From Sneathiella litorea (GTDB lineage Bacteria > Pseudomonadota > Alphaproteobacteria > Sneathiellales > Sneathiellaceae): 64,000 nt of DNA. The stretch lies in the NCBI RefSeq assembly GCF_009882915.1, contig NZ_WTUW01000002.1, positions 382,693 to 446,692 of the forward strand, written 5' to 3'. Position numbers and translations under genes: made by a program. Below, piece by piece: positions 8,268 through 17,523 of the stretch (its first letter is position 1; every line of letters begins with the position of its first letter). Below the pieces are notes generated by a model, which was not told where the DNA came from, did no database searches, and saw nothing but the letters and a program-made list of their open reading frames with translations.

Positions 8268-10769
8268 TCAATCGTTATCGCGGCTCAGGACTTCCTTTAC
8301 CTTCGTGGCAATTTCTTTCAGGGAAAAAGGCTTGGGGAGGAAATCGATCTTGCTAACGTCAAAATCGAGATCCTTGCGGAACGCGTCTTCGGCGTAACCG
8401 GAAATGAAGATTACCTTCAAGTCCGGCGTCTCACTAAGGATTTTCTTCACCAAGGTTGGACCGTCCATCACCGGCATTACAACATCCGTGATCAATAGGT
8501 CGATCTTTCCGTCATGCTCATGGGCGACGTCAAGAGCGGTTTCACCGCAATCCGCCTGTAACACTGTGTATCCCTTGTTCTCCAGCGCCCGCGCTGCAAA
8601 AAGCCTGACCGGATCCTCATCTTCAACAAGAAGGATTGTTCCCTTGCCGGAAAGATCCCGGTGGGCTGGTTGATGGGTTAGCTCCATAGCATCGGGATTT
8701 TTCGCATCCTCCACAAATCTCGGCAGGAAAATGCTGAATGTTGTACCTGATCCCTCATTATTCTCGGCGAAGATAAAGCCACCGGTCTGCTTGATAATCC
8801 CGTAAACAGTGCTCAAGCCCAGTCCTGTCCCCTCCCCGACTTTCTTGGTCGTAAAGAATGGTTCAAAAATTTTCCCTATAACATTCTCGGGAATGCCCGT
8901 ACCCGTATCCAATACCTTGACCAGGATATAGTCACCGGGCGGAATCAATTTATTGTATTCCTTCTGTCCCGCTTCAATGGTCAAATTAATGGTCTCAAAG
9001 GTCAAAAGACCGTCGCCTGCCATGGCATCCCGCGCATTTACCGCAAGATTGATAATTACCTGCTCAAACTGCCCGCGATCCACCTTGACCAGCCAGAGAT
9101 CACGGGCGTGGTTAATCTTAAGCTGGATTGCCTCACCGATAAGGCGCCGTAATAGGTTGGAAAGCTCTGCCAGAACGTCGGTCAGGTCTGTTACTTCCGG
9201 CCGTAAGGTCTGCTGGCGGGAAAAGGCCAGGAGTTGGCGGACCAAGCCGGCGGCGCGGTTTGCATTCTGCTTAATCTGAGTGATATCGGAATAGGAAGGA
9301 TCTCCCACCTGATGACGGAGCAGCAAAAGATCGCAAAAACCGATCATGGCTGTCAAAAGATTGTTGAAGTCATGCGCAACGCCCCCCGCGAGTTGGCCGA
9401 CAGCCTGCATTTTCTGGCTTTGTGCAAACTGGACTTCCAGATTTCGCTGCACTGAGGTATCGATCACATGCACGAGCAAACGCCCAGAGCTCTCATCCTC
9501 TCCAACAATGGCGCTTATGTAAAAGCTGGCGGCCCGCTCTGTTGTGCCAAGGAGTTTTACTTCTGCCGACGGCGCCGCCATATTGCTCGATCCGGCCTCC
9601 ACCAGCTTTTTCTGCAATAACGCGCGATCCTCCTCCTCCACCAACTCAGTGACATGGCTGCCAACCGACTTGTTTATCACTGTATCCGTCAGCGCCCGAA
9701 AGGCCGGATTTACCTCCATCACAACGCCCTTCGCGTCGAGAAGCAGGATGCCAATGGGTGCCGCTTCGAAAAACCGGCGAAAATGCAGTTCAGCCTTGGC
9801 GACCCGATCTCGCCATTCCTGCTCTTGCAACAATTCGCGTACTACGGAACGTGAACCGAGCACTTCACCGGCCTCACCGCGTATGATGGTTTGCGTCACA
9901 TGCACCGGAAGTAACGTACCATCCCGCCGCCGCAACGTAATCCTGCCTTCATAAAGGGGACCATCAGAGGAAAATATCTCCATCAGATCGAGTTGATCCT
10001 CATTGGATTTGACGACCAGGTCTGAGAATGCAAACTGTACTTCGTTGAGTTCTTCCTGCTGATATCCAAGCCAGTCTGCAAGAATCCGGTTGACGAACTG
10101 AATATTTCCGTCCCCGCCCAAGGAATAAAACCCTACCGGTGCATTATTGAAATACTCGGAGAGTTTCTCACTCGCGTCCCGCGCTTCTTCCTCAAGGCGA
10201 TGCTGACGCGTCGTCTCCGTCACATACCAGATAATATTATCCGGCATAACATCGACAACATGGGCCAGGATAGAGAGCCACCGGCCGCTTCTCGTCTCAA
10301 GATCAATCCGGCCTCCGGTGGTCCCGTCATAGATTGCGGCTTTTAGCAGCTTGTCAATTTCCGCCCGCGCATCCTTGTCACCTGCGAAATAATCGCTGAG
10401 CGTTTGACCGCCATCTTTTGCCGGTAAATCAAGAAGGTGACGATAGGTATCATTGGCATAAATAAATCGACCATCTTTCGTCGTCAGCAGCCGCCCTTCC
10501 GGACTACTGGAAATCACATTGGACAAAAGATCCAGGTTACCACTCGCCGCCTGTCGTAAGCCGTGAAAGATAAGATACCAGAGTCCAAGCCCCATGGCGG
10601 CGACAACCATGGCGCTCAGGATAATAATGTTCACGAGACCAAGCTCTCGTCCCAACAGGGCGGATATGACAATCAGGGCCGCAACAAGGAAAAAGGCGGC
10701 GGCGAGTTGTCGAGCGTCAACGCCCATGAAAAACTTTGGATTTCGCCGTTTAATCTTCTGTTGGGCCAT
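8268..10769 (-). CDS. cckA: Hybrid sensor histidine kinase CckA
   Basis: 833-residue membrane hybrid kinase at the top of the CckA-ChpT-CtrA phosphorelay that controls cell cycle and motility in alphaproteobacteria. Two transmembrane helices (about 21-40 and 45-68) are followed by PAS-type sensor domains (about 80-200, 205-325, 330-450). The H-box contains [12 protein letters not shown] with the phosphorylated His466. The ATPase has an N-box near 573-581, DTGTGIPE near 621 and GEGTGLGLS near 645. A receiver domain from 710 to the end has Asp762 as phospho-acceptor. Domain order and the VGDPSY / [13 protein letters not shown] segments match CckA. It is the last gene of the flagellar operon, 10 bp after flhB. 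Confidence 0.92.
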   Translation of the reverse strand: MAQQKIKRRNPKFFMGVDARQLAAAFFLVAALIVISALLGRELGLVNIIILSAMVVAAMGLGLWYLIFHGLRQAASGNLDLLSNVISSSPEGRLLTTKDGRFIYANDTYRHLLDLPAKDGGQTLSDYFAGDKDARAEIDKLLKAAIYDGTTGGRIDLETRSGRWLSILAHVVDVMPDNIIWYVTETTRQHRLEEEARDASEKLSEYFNNAPVGFYSLGGDGNIQFVNRILADWLGYQQEELNEVQFAFSDLVVKSNEDQLDLMEIFSSDGPLYEGRITLRRRDGTLLPVHVTQTIIRGEAGEVLGSRSVVRELLQEQEWRDRVAKAELHFRRFFEAAPIGILLLDAKGVVMEVNPAFRALTDTVINKSVGSHVTELVEEEDRALLQKKLVEAGSSNMAAPSAEVKLLGTTERAASFYISAIVGEDESSGRLLVHVIDTSVQRNLEVQFAQSQKMQAVGQLAGGVAHDFNNLLTAMIGFCDLLLLRHQVGDPSYSDITQIKQNANRAAGLVRQLLAFSRQQTLRPEVTDLTDVLAELSNLLRRLIGEAIQLKINHARDLWLVKVDRGQFEQVIINLAVNARDAMAGDGLLTFETINLTIEAGQKEYNKLIPPGDYILVKVLDTGTGIPENVIGKIFEPFFTTKKVGEGTGLGLSTVYGIIKQTGGFIFAENNEGSGTTFSIFLPRFVEDAKNPDAMELTHQPAHRDLSGKGTILLVEDEDPVRLFAARALENKGYTVLQADCGETALDVAHEHDGKIDLLITDVVMPVMDGPTLVKKILSETPDLKVIFISGYAEDAFRKDLDFDVSKIDFLPKPFSLKEIATKVKEVLSRDND

Positions 10770-10779
10770 CTGGTTCCGC

Positions 10780-11856
10780 TTAATTCTTCAGTTTCTGTTT
10801 ATTGAGCCGCATGACATAGCCGATGATTTCCGCAACCGCCTTGAAATGTTCGTATGGTATTTCCTCATCAAGGTCGCAGGCCTTATGCAGCGCGCGTGCG
10901 AGCGGCGGGTTTTCGACAATGGGGATATCATTCTCATTGGCGAGTTCCCGGATTTTGGCCGCGATATTGTCCATCCCCTTGGCGACGACCACGGGGGCGC
11001 GCTCTTCCTCGGGCTTATATTGCAAGGCAACGGCGAAATGTGTCGGGTTGGTAATCACAACGTCAGCCTCCGGCACCGACTGCATCATCCGCTGACGGGA
11101 GCGTTCCGCGCGCAAAGCCCGAAGGCGCGCCCGGATCATTGGATCGCCTTCTGTCTGCTTGTATTCGTCCTTGATCTCCTGCTTCGTCATACGCAGTTCT
11201 TTGTGGTGGTTATAGCGTTGATACATAAAGTCGAGCCCGGCGATAATACTCATAACCGCCACAACACCAGCCAGCAATAAAAGGGACTGTTCCTGTATCA
11301 ACTCGAGAACCTGCGGCACGTCATAGGAAACAACAATCGGAAGCTGGTCCATAGAGGGCAGGACGAACAGGATCGCAATTGTTCCCACAAGCGTAAGCTT
11401 GAACAGCCCTTTTGCAAATTCGATCAAAGATTTTAGCGAAAAAAGCCGTTTGGCACCTTTCAGAAGGGATAATTTTTCAAGTTTCGGCTTTATCCTCTCC
11501 GCCGAAAAAACCGGTCGGTGCTGTACCAGATTTCCGAGCAGCCCAGCAATCATCAGGGTCCCGAGCGCCGGAGCCATAACCCAGACAACGGCCCATCCAA
11601 GATCACCAAAAACAAGGCCGAGATGAAAACGGTCTGTCGCGATCGTATGGGGCTGTTCGATAAACTTCAGGAGATCATAAGTCAGGCCGTTGCCGAGTCC
11701 GGCGATAAAAATCATAATGACCAACGTAATCCCGATGGTCATGAACCAGTGTCCGACCTCCTGCGATTTCGGTACCTGCCCTTTCTTGAAGGCATCTTCG
11801 AGTTTTTTCGCGGTAGGTTCTTCGGTTTTTTGGGCATCATCTGTATCGTCAGCCAC
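10780..11856 (-). CDS. flhB: Flagellar type III export protein FlhB
   Basis: 358-residue inner-membrane switch protein of the flagellar export gate, controlling the change from rod/hook to filament substrates. Four transmembrane helices occupy the N-terminal 220 residues. The cytoplasmic domain carries the autocleavage motif NPTH in ITNPTHFAVALQYK. Length is typical. It lies 6 bp downstream of fliR in the flgB-cckA operon. A separate short homologue of the FlhB C-terminal domain is encoded at 15204-15491. Confidence 0.97.
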   Translation of the reverse strand: MADDTDDAQKTEEPTAKKLEDAFKKGQVPKSQEVGHWFMTIGITLVIMIFIAGLGNGLTYDLLKFIEQPHTIATDRFHLGLVFGDLGWAVVWVMAPALGTLMIAGLLGNLVQHRPVFSAERIKPKLEKLSLLKGAKRLFSLKSLIEFAKGLFKLTLVGTIAILFVLPSMDQLPIVVSYDVPQVLELIQEQSLLLLAGVVAVMSIIAGLDFMYQRYNHHKELRMTKQEIKDEYKQTEGDPMIRARLRALRAERSRQRMMQSVPEADVVITNPTHFAVALQYKPEEERAPVVVAKGMDNIAAKIRELANENDIPIVENPPLARALHKACDLDEEIPYEHFKAVAEIIGYVMRLNKQKLKN

Positions 11857-11862
11857 CTGCCC

Positions 11863-12624
11863 CTACTCCCCAAGAAAGCGTATCAACGCTTCCTCGTAAT
11901 AACTGATAAACCACATCATGCTGGCGCCAATTGTAATCGCCAGAATGGCAAAAGAAAGAATAATTTGCAGCGGCATCGCGACAAAGAAGATCTGTACCTG
12001 CGGCATCAGGCGGTTGATGAGGCCGATACCCATATAGAATGTGATCCCGAAAACCAAAAACGGCGCGGACATTTGAAATCCCAGCAGGAAGGATTGCTGT
12101 ACGAAATCTGTGATCAAAATGCTGATACTGCCAAAATCAGGCACCTGGGCAACCGGGAAAAGACGATAGGTGGCGAAAGTTCCCTCGATAAACAAATGGT
12201 GCATATCGGTCACGAAGATCATCGTCAGCCCCATCAACGTCATGAAGGTACTTGTAATTGCGCCCTGGGTCATCTGCGCCGGATCAAAGAACTGTGCAGC
12301 CGCAAGGCCTGATTGCTGGGCAATGATCGTTCCTGCAATATGAAGGCTACTTAGCAACAATCGCAGCACTCCACCCATCACGAGGCCGATCACCATCTCT
12401 CCGAGGATGAGAAGCAACAGCTCAATTGGGGTTGCAGGCTCTGGCGGAATTTGACTGGCCGCGAACGGCATGACAATAAAACTTACGCCGAGCGCAATCG
12501 ACAGCCGCACACGAGGCGGAATAAACGCCTCTCCAAACCCCGGAACAACCATAAAGGCCGCACCCAGACGGATAAATACCAGAAGAAAGGCAAAAATATT
12601 AACGCTGAGAAATTCGTCCAGCAT
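11863..12624 (-). CDS. fliR: Flagellar export gate protein FliR
   Basis: 253 residues with about six hydrophobic helices, beginning MLDEFLSVNIFAFLLVFIRLGAA-type sequence typical of FliR. The FDPAQMTQGAITSTF segment is the conserved central loop. FliR forms the export gate with FliP and FliQ in the inner membrane. It sits between fliQ (17 bp upstream) and flhB (6 bp downstream). Confidence 0.96.
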   Translation of the reverse strand: MLDEFLSVNIFAFLLVFIRLGAAFMVVPGFGEAFIPPRVRLSIALGVSFIVMPFAASQIPPEPATPIELLLLILGEMVIGLVMGGVLRLLLSSLHIAGTIIAQQSGLAAAQFFDPAQMTQGAITSTFMTLMGLTMIFVTDMHHLFIEGTFATYRLFPVAQVPDFGSISILITDFVQQSFLLGFQMSAPFLVFGITFYMGIGLINRLMPQVQIFFVAMPLQIILSFAILAITIGASMMWFISYYEEALIRFLGE

Positions 12625-12641
12625 TTATCGACTACCGACGG

Positions 12642-12905
12642 TCATACGCCTGAGATACGTTGGGCAATCTGTTCCATAAGTCCGATCATGCTGGTGATCA
12701 TAAACGGCATGAATATAATCAGGGACAGAAAAATCGCCAGGATCTTCGGGACAAACACCAACGTCATTTCCTGCACCTGGGTCAACGCTTGTATGAGGGC
12801 GATCACGAGGCCAACCCCCAAGGCAACCAGCATGACTGGCGCGGCGACAGCGAGCAGGACCCAGATCGCCTCGCGGACTACGTCAACGACATCGGCTGGG
12901 GTCAT
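12642..12905 (-). CDS. fliQ: Flagellar export gate protein FliQ
   Basis: 87 residues with two transmembrane helices and the conserved core LIQALTQVQEMTL followed by FVPKI, diagnostic of the FliQ/SpaQ family. It is a small gate component assembled around FliP-FliR. It is preceded by fliE and followed by fliR in the same operon. Confidence 0.96.
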   Translation of the reverse strand: MTPADVVDVVREAIWVLLAVAAPVMLVALGVGLVIALIQALTQVQEMTLVFVPKILAIFLSLIIFMPFMITSMIGLMEQIAQRISGV

Positions 12906-12943
12906 ATTGCATCAATCCTTTTGCTGTAAGTTTACATTACAGC

Positions 12944-13264
12944 CTAGATTGGCATTTTTATGATGTCTTGATAAGCCTGAATTACACGATCACGCACAGC
13001 AACGACAGTTTCCAGGGTTGCCTCGGCATTACTGACAGCTGTTACGATGTCCGCCAGGCCCGTATTACCGGTAATTGCCTCAAGGCTGACTTGCTCCGCA
13101 TTAACGCCGGTTTCAATGGCATCTGTTCCGGCATCGGACAGCATTTCAGCAAAACTCGGTCCTTCAATCGCTTCGTTGGATACGGCTTCGGGTTTCGCGC
13201 CCGTGGCACTGCTAATTGCTTTCGAATAGGCCTGTGTTGCCGCTAAGGCAGTTGTATCAACCAT
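12944..13264 (-). CDS. fliE: Flagellar hook-basal body adapter FliE
   Basis: 106 residues. The C-terminal half has the FliE pattern, with SFAEMLSDA, the helix ending in ETVVAVRDRVIQAYQDI, and a final MPI. FliE joins the MS ring to the proximal rod. It lies 19 bp after flgC on the same strand. Confidence 0.95.
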   Translation of the reverse strand: MVDTTALAATQAYSKAISSATGAKPEAVSNEAIEGPSFAEMLSDAGTDAIETGVNAEQVSLEAITGNTGLADIVTAVSNAEATLETVVAVRDRVIQAYQDIIKMPI

Positions 13265-13283
13265 TTAGTAATCTCCACTCGTC

Positions 13284-13694
13284 CTATTGATGCAGGATAT
13301 CCAGCGTCCGCATGATCATTTTCTTCGACGCCTCTATCACACCAAGGTTGGCCTGATAGGAGCGTTGAGTCTCCTTCATGTCCATGATTTCCACCAGGGA
13401 ATTAACGTTCGGCATCTTGACATAACCATCCGCATTCGCGGCAGGGTGGCTGGGATTGAACTTGAGGTCAAAATCCGACCTGTCTTCGCCGATATGGCCA
13501 ACCTTGACCTTGGTGACATTTTCCTCGCGGTCGAGAACATTCCGGAAGGAAATGGTTTTTCGCCGATAAGGATCTTCTTCGGGCGTCTTACCCATACTGT
13601 CCTTGTTCGCCAGGTTTTCAGAAATAACCCGCATTCGCTTACCCTGGGCATCCATACCCGAGGCAGAGATGGACATTGTTTTTAAAAGATCCAT
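13284..13694 (-). CDS. flgC: Flagellar proximal rod protein FlgC
   Basis: 136 residues. The N-terminal rod signature MSISASGMDAQGKRMRVISENLAN and the C-terminal KMPNVNSLVEIMDMKE..RSYQANLGVIEASK are those of FlgC. It forms part of the proximal rod. It sits between flgB and fliE, the usual order. A second, divergent FlgC-like gene is at 17949-18341. Confidence 0.96.
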   Translation of the reverse strand: MDLLKTMSISASGMDAQGKRMRVISENLANKDSMGKTPEEDPYRRKTISFRNVLDREENVTKVKVGHIGEDRSDFDLKFNPSHPAANADGYVKMPNVNSLVEIMDMKETQRSYQANLGVIEASKKMIMRTLDILHQ

Positions 13695-13720
13695 GTTACC
13701 GGTTCCCTTCTCTAATCCGT

Positions 13721-14122
13721 TTAACGGCGACCAAGGGCTGTTTTCAACATCCCCAAATTTTTCTTGTAAAGAGACGTGGTCAGTTCATACTGAATCTGCG
13801 TTTCCGCAACTTTCATCATCTCTTCTTCAAGCAGTACAGCGTTACCCGTGGGCGAAACTTCACTCACATCCCGGTTCACCTGTGTCTCATAACTATTTAT
13901 TTCGCTTGCATAAATATGCTTCGTGTTGGTTCGATTTATATGCACGCCTTTCTTTTGCGGTGCATCGATCATTTCACGAAATTCAAGCGGTTTCAGATCC
14001 TGCGCTCGGTAATTCGGCGTATCAGAATTGGCAATATTCTGCGCCAGCACTTTTTGCCGGGCAGTGAGCCATTTCATTTTCTCCGTCAGAGCGGCGAAGA
14101 GCGGAATTTTTTCCAAATTCAT
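13721..14122 (-). CDS. flgB: Flagellar proximal rod protein FlgB
   Basis: 133 residues, first gene of the flgB-flgC-fliE-fliQ-fliR-flhB-cckA operon. It has the rod motif QKVLAQNIANSDTPNYRAQDLKPL and the C-terminal helix ending YELTTSLYKKNLGMLKTALG. A CtrA-like box lies 55 bp upstream of the start. Confidence 0.96.
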   Translation of the reverse strand: MNLEKIPLFAALTEKMKWLTARQKVLAQNIANSDTPNYRAQDLKPLEFREMIDAPQKKGVHINRTNTKHIYASEINSYETQVNRDVSEVSPTGNAVLLEEEMMKVAETQIQYELTTSLYKKNLGMLKTALGRR

Positions 14123-14176
14123 ATCAGGATCGCTTCTGTTCGCGGTTTTTCCTGACCCTACAATAGGAAAGAAACC

Positions 14177-14191
14177 TTAACAGAGTATGAA
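14177..14191 (-). promoter_or_regulatory. CtrA-like box upstream of flgB
   Basis: On the flgB strand the sequence is TTCA-TACTCTG-TTAA followed by GG, one mismatch from the CtrA site TTAA-N7-TTAA. It lies 55 bp upstream of the flgB start. The operon ends with cckA, whose kinase drives CtrA phosphorylation. Confidence 0.45.
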
Positions 14192-14221
14192 TTCGTGGAA
14201 TTTACGGCATACCGCACAAAA

Positions 14222-14247
14222 AAAACGCCCCAAAATCGGGGCGTTTT
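14222..14247 (-). terminator. Intrinsic terminator of the DJ-1-like gene
   Basis: AAAACGCCCC / GGGGCGTTTT, a perfect 10-bp stem with a six-base loop. On the minus strand it is followed by a run of eight or more T, and it starts 25 bp after the stop of the DJ-1-like gene. Confidence 0.88.
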
Positions 14248-14272
14248 CAAAAATCGGGTTTTAACGAGTTTT

Positions 14273-14842
14273 TCAGGCGGCTTCCCAGGCCTCCGGCTCA
14301 TAGCTGAGAATGCAATCCGCAAATTTCTCAACCAAAGCCTCATCAGCGAATTTACTGGTTACCAGCATATCATCCACATGGATTTCCGCGTCTGCTGCCG
14401 TTGCCCCCTTCTCGCTCAGAATATCCTGGATATCCTCTTCGGCGAAAACAGTGCGCGCTTCCAGCAATCCTGCCTCGGCAAGAATTTTTGGAGCATCTTC
14501 AACGAGCGCGACAGGCTTGTTATCTTCCATAAAGCCGCGCATGAAACGGGCAGTCTGCGGATCGGAGATCAAGCGGTTTACATGTCGAGAACCGCCGGGA
14601 ATGACAACGGCATCGAAATGATGGGACATAGAGGTTGCAAGATGCGCATTTGCCGGGAAAAAGTGCCCCCAACCATTGCCATGCCAGCTATTCACAACGC
14701 CTTTTTCCGGCGATACGATTTTAACATTCGCCCCGGTTAATACGAGGGCTTTATGCAGGCTTGTCATATGGGATTCTTCAAAACCGTTAGCAACAAGAAT
14801 GGCAACGGACTTGCCATTTAACGCATTTTCCAAGTCACTCAT
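14273..14842 (-). CDS. DJ-1/PfpI superfamily protein lacking the nucleophilic cysteine
   Basis: 189 residues, class I glutamine-amidotransferase-like fold: SVAILVANGFEESHMTSLHKAL, the FDAVVIPGGSRH turn and the KPVALVEDAPKILAEAGLL nucleophile elbow. In deglycases and PfpI proteases the elbow carries a cysteine (ICHGP-like); here that position is VEDAP, so the usual catalysis is unlikely. The sequence resembles the DJ-1-like C-terminal domain of large-subunit catalases, which also lacks the cysteine, but stands alone here. Function unknown. It has its own terminator and is divergent from the plus-strand flagellar set. Confidence 0.82.
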   Translation of the reverse strand: MSDLENALNGKSVAILVANGFEESHMTSLHKALVLTGANVKIVSPEKGVVNSWHGNGWGHFFPANAHLATSMSHHFDAVVIPGGSRHVNRLISDPQTARFMRGFMEDNKPVALVEDAPKILAEAGLLEARTVFAEEDIQDILSEKGATAADAEIHVDDMLVTSKFADEALVEKFADCILSYEPEAWEAA

Positions 14843-15203
14843 AAAATCCGTACTCCTTCAATCTGTGGCGTCCACCGCGCATTTTCAATTTATTGAACGA
14901 CGGGAGCATTCAACATTGCATGGCTATTTCCTACTGGAATGGCCGGTGTTGTCATAATGACATTTGTTCAATTTCTTTTGTGCAAATCGGAGCAATGCTC
15001 CTGTCAGTTTCGCTGCACAGTGCCGATAACAATAAATAAAGGCTATGTTGCCATTGTCCGGCGTGGCGGAACATAATCTTTCCTAATCCGAGTTGCAAGG
15101 ACGAAGTTGTATTATTCTACTGGTCTGGTGCCTTGCTTAAACAAAAATTAATCGCATTTACCTATCATGTGTGACGAGGGTCACCTTTTGGCCGGAGAGA
15201 CGA
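14843..15203. other. Divergent promoter region between the DJ-1-like gene and fhlB
   Basis: 361 bp without a gene. It must hold promoters for both directions. The clearest signal is a perfect TTAA-N7-TTAA box at 15137-15151. No other coding frame with a convincing ribosome binding site was seen. Confidence 0.6.
15137..15151 (+). promoter_or_regulatory. CtrA box upstream of the fhlB-fliO-fliP operon
   Basis: TTAA-ACAAAAA-TTAA is a perfect match to the CtrA recognition sequence TTAA-N7-TTAA, 53 bp upstream of the first gene of the plus-strand flagellar operon, nearly the same distance as the box at flgB. Confidence 0.6.
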
Positions 15204-15491
15204 ATGACACAAAGCCATAATGATCCCCAGAACAAACCCGATGAAGCTATCGCTGTCGCCTTGAGTTATGACGAGACTCCCGCCTCTCTGGCCAAGGTCA
15301 CGGCAAGCGGAAAAGGCGAGGTTGCCGAACAGATCTTGCAATTGGCATTCTCTCGTGGTGTAAAGGTGCGCACCGATTCTGATTTAGCGCAGATTCTGTC
15401 GGAAATTGAGGTAGATTGCCCGATCCCTCTTGAAGCATTCGCTGCAGTTTCGGAAATTCTGTCTTATCTTTACAGATGTCAGGAAAAATAG
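15204..15491 (+). CDS. FlhB C-terminal domain homologue (FhlB-like)
   Basis: 95 residues starting at ATG 15204, chosen because GGAGAG lies 4 bp upstream. The frame is open further 5' to 15171. It matches the cytoplasmic part of FlhB that follows the NPTH cleavage site: AIAVALSYDE at the start, AEQILQLAFSRGVKVRTDSDLA in the middle and IPLEAFAAVSEILSYLY at the end. It lacks the membrane domain and the NPTH motif. Such FhlB proteins are thought to stand in for, or modulate, the FlhB switch domain. First gene of the operon; its stop overlaps the next frame. Confidence 0.85.
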   Translation: MTQSHNDPQNKPDEAIAVALSYDETPASLAKVTASGKGEVAEQILQLAFSRGVKVRTDSDLAQILSEIEVDCPIPLEAFAAVSEILSYLYRCQEK

Positions 15492-15808
15492 TCAGTATGA
15501 TTAGTACGCCTCTTATGGAAAATCACTCCTCGATAGATGCCGATATTTCCAATTTGATGAACGATATTGCGGATTATCTGAGCCAGACCCAACGCGGCAT
15601 CATGATCGATATAAGTTCGTTGCCCATAAAAATCGTCAACCTTCAGAGCCGTGTCCAGAACGCGCCGAAGGATGATAGGCAGGAACTAACGAAGTCAATG
15701 GAACAGGTCATGCAATCGCTCAATACGCTGTCCAATGAAATCCAGCTGCGCCACGATTCCTTGAGCCGCGATATTAATGCCCTCGAAAACACTTCGCATA
15801 AAGAATAG
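15476..15808 (+). CDS. Small helical protein of unknown function in the flagellar operon
   Basis: Up to 110 residues. ATG 15476 overlaps the end of the fhlB-like gene by 16 bp; ATG 15497 (AGGA about 12 bp upstream, 5 bp after the previous stop) is an equally possible start giving 103 residues. The protein is acidic and mainly helical: an N-terminal helix DADISNLMNDIADYLSQ, a central SSLPIKIVNLQSRVQ, and a C-terminal helix rich in heptad-like leucines. No enzymatic motif or membrane helix is visible. Position suggests a flagellar assembly factor or chaperone, but I do not recognise the family. Confidence 0.65.
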   Translation: MSGKIVSMISTPLMENHSSIDADISNLMNDIADYLSQTQRGIMIDISSLPIKIVNLQSRVQNAPKDDRQELTKSMEQVMQSLNTLSNEIQLRHDSLSRDINALENTSHKE

Positions 15809-15886
15809 TTTTCAAATTCCCCAAGGCCCGTTACTGTATACTCGAAACGCGTATATTGATCGGACGAATATTATAATGGCAGGCCT

Positions 15887-16189
15887 ATGGAACCCGTACA
15901 ATACCTGAAATATATTGTCGGTCTGCTGATTGTTCTGGGCCTTATTGCGCTCATCGCACTGCTTGCCCGACGCCTTGGGATGGTTCCGCGCGTTTCGCGG
16001 GACCCGTCAAGCCCAAGGCGCCTCTCCGTTACCGATGTTATTTCCATTGATGCAAAGCGCCGCCTCGTCCTTGTTAAAAGGGATGACAGGGAACATCTTC
16101 TGCTGCTCGGACCTGAGCGGGATGTGGTTGTCGAACGAAATATCACTCCAATTGAGAACACCAAACAGGGCGATATGGAAAACGCATGA
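15887..16189 (+). CDS. fliO: Flagellar biosynthesis protein FliO
   Basis: 100 residues: one N-terminal transmembrane helix (YIVGLLIVLGLIALIALLARRLG) and a small beta domain with the FliO signature ISIDAKRRLVLVKRDDREHLLLLGP. FliO assists assembly of the FliP gate. Its stop overlaps the fliP start by ATGA, so translation is coupled. Confidence 0.92.
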   Translation: MEPVQYLKYIVGLLIVLGLIALIALLARRLGMVPRVSRDPSSPRRLSVTDVISIDAKRRLVLVKRDDREHLLLLGPERDVVVERNITPIENTKQGDMENA

Positions 16190-16977
16190 TAAAATATCGT
16201 AGATTAGGCCGTCTTTGTGCCTCAAGAATGCCTAACGGTTATCTCGCCGCTCTTGCCGCCATGTTGATTATCATGGCAGTGCCGATTGAGGTGATGGCGC
16301 AATCCCTATCCCTTGATCTTGGGGAGGATGCGGGTCCACTGACCGGCCGCATAGTTCAGCTTGTCGTCCTGATGACAGTGCTTAGTCTCGCTCCGGCGAT
16401 CCTGATTGTGACTACCTCTTTTACAAGATTGATCGTTGTCCTTTCATTGCTTCGAAGTGCGCTTGGTGTCCAGTCAACGCCGCCAAATGTGGTGATAATT
16501 TCCCTCGCACTGTTTTTAACAGGCTTTATCATGGCGCCGACTTTTGAGGCCGCCTATGAGAACGGTATTGTCCCCCTGATTGATGAGGAAATTACCGAAA
16601 CAGAAGCCATTGACCTGACAATCACCCCGTTCAAGACTTTCATGCTCCAGCATGCGCGCGAAAAAGATATTCTTCTGTTTATGGACTTAAGCGCAACGCC
16701 CGAGACAGAGACACCGGAGGAGGTTCCGCTGAAGGTTCTGGTGCCCGCCTTCATGATCAGCGAGCTTAAACGCGCCTTTGAAATCGGCTTTCTGCTATTC
16801 GTGCCCTTTATTGTGATTGATATGGTCGTCGCCTCCATCCTGATGTCGATGGGCATGATGATGTTACCGCCGGTTATGATTTCACTCCCCTTTAAATTGA
16901 TCTTTTTTGTCCTGGTTGACGGATGGAATTTGGTCGCGAAAAGTCTCGTTGAAAGCTTCGTCAATGGACCTACTTAG
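16186..16977 (+). CDS. fliP: Flagellar export gate protein FliP
   Basis: 263 residues with a cleavable signal peptide and four transmembrane helices. Conserved FliP stretches include the TSFTRLIVVLSLLRSALGVQSTPPN block, FMLQHAREKDILLF, and VLVPAFMISELKRAFEIGF near the C-terminal half. FliP is the main export-gate subunit. The start overlaps fliO by 4 bp, and the last 14 bp overlap the start of the EndoU-type gene. Confidence 0.97.
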   Translation: MIKYRRLGRLCASRMPNGYLAALAAMLIIMAVPIEVMAQSLSLDLGEDAGPLTGRIVQLVVLMTVLSLAPAILIVTTSFTRLIVVLSLLRSALGVQSTPPNVVIISLALFLTGFIMAPTFEAAYENGIVPLIDEEITETEAIDLTITPFKTFMLQHAREKDILLFMDLSATPETETPEEVPLKVLVPAFMISELKRAFEIGFLLFVPFIVIDMVVASILMSMGMMMLPPVMISLPFKLIFFVLVDGWNLVAKSLVESFVNGPT

Positions 16978-17512
16978 CGGAGTTGTGCGCAAGATCAAAA
17001 GATCGCCATTTCGAAAGACGGGCGTTACCATTGCGGCACTTGCCCTTCTCGCCTTCCTACATGTCTTCACGCCACTATTCTCTTCTGAGAGTCCCGCACG
17101 AGGTTTCTGGTCCGAAACGGCGCCATCCCTCAACCTTACACATATCTTCGATGGTGAGATAAATCGCCATGGAAAACCGGTTGGCTTTCATGTCGCACCG
17201 AGGGAGCCAATGGGCGCCAAGTCGCGCATCAAGGAAATCCTGTCCGGTCCCAATCGAGTTGGTGTCTATACAGCCATTGTGGAGATTTATGATCCGGACG
17301 AACGCCAATGGAAGGAAAAATTCTCCAGTTTCTTTCCCGATGATTTTTCACGTGAACAGATTATCAAGAGCATATTATTCGCCCTTTCAAATAACATGTT
17401 GCCGTCAGGGTCGCGCTGGCGCGGGCCGTCCGGTCATGGCTTCCTGATCGAGGGGTATCGTTTCAGTGACGGTTATATAAACACTGCCTACCCCCTGTAT
17501 GTCGCAGATTAG
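16964..17512 (+). CDS. EndoU-domain protein with N-terminal membrane anchor/signal
   Basis: 182 residues from ATG 16964, overlapping the end of fliP by 14 bp. A hydrophobic helix at about 20-40 should direct the rest out of the cytoplasm. The remainder matches the bacterial EndoU nuclease fold: HIFDGEI with His60, VGFHV with His76, NRVGVY near 97-102, W116, and KFSSFFPDDFS around 119-128. The two histidines plus a Ser/Thr before FFP correspond to the EndoU catalytic set, so activity is plausible. Bacterial EndoU domains are best known as RNase toxins at the ends of polymorphic toxins. Here it stands alone inside a flagellar operon, followed by a small gene that may be its partner. Role unknown. 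Confidence 0.75.
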   Translation: MDLLSGVVRKIKRSPFRKTGVTIAALALLAFLHVFTPLFSSESPARGFWSETAPSLNLTHIFDGEINRHGKPVGFHVAPREPMGAKSRIKEILSGPNRVGVYTAIVEIYDPDERQWKEKFSSFFPDDFSREQIIKSILFALSNNMLPSGSRWRGPSGHGFLIEGYRFSDGYINTAYPLYVAD

Positions 17513-17523
17513 AGGTTCGGCCA

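Noticed and set aside
15120-15140. Sigma-54-like promoter TGGT...TTGC before the FlhB-like gene
   Set aside because: The GG to GC spacing is one base too long and the GGCAC half is missing; the CtrA box is the better signal.
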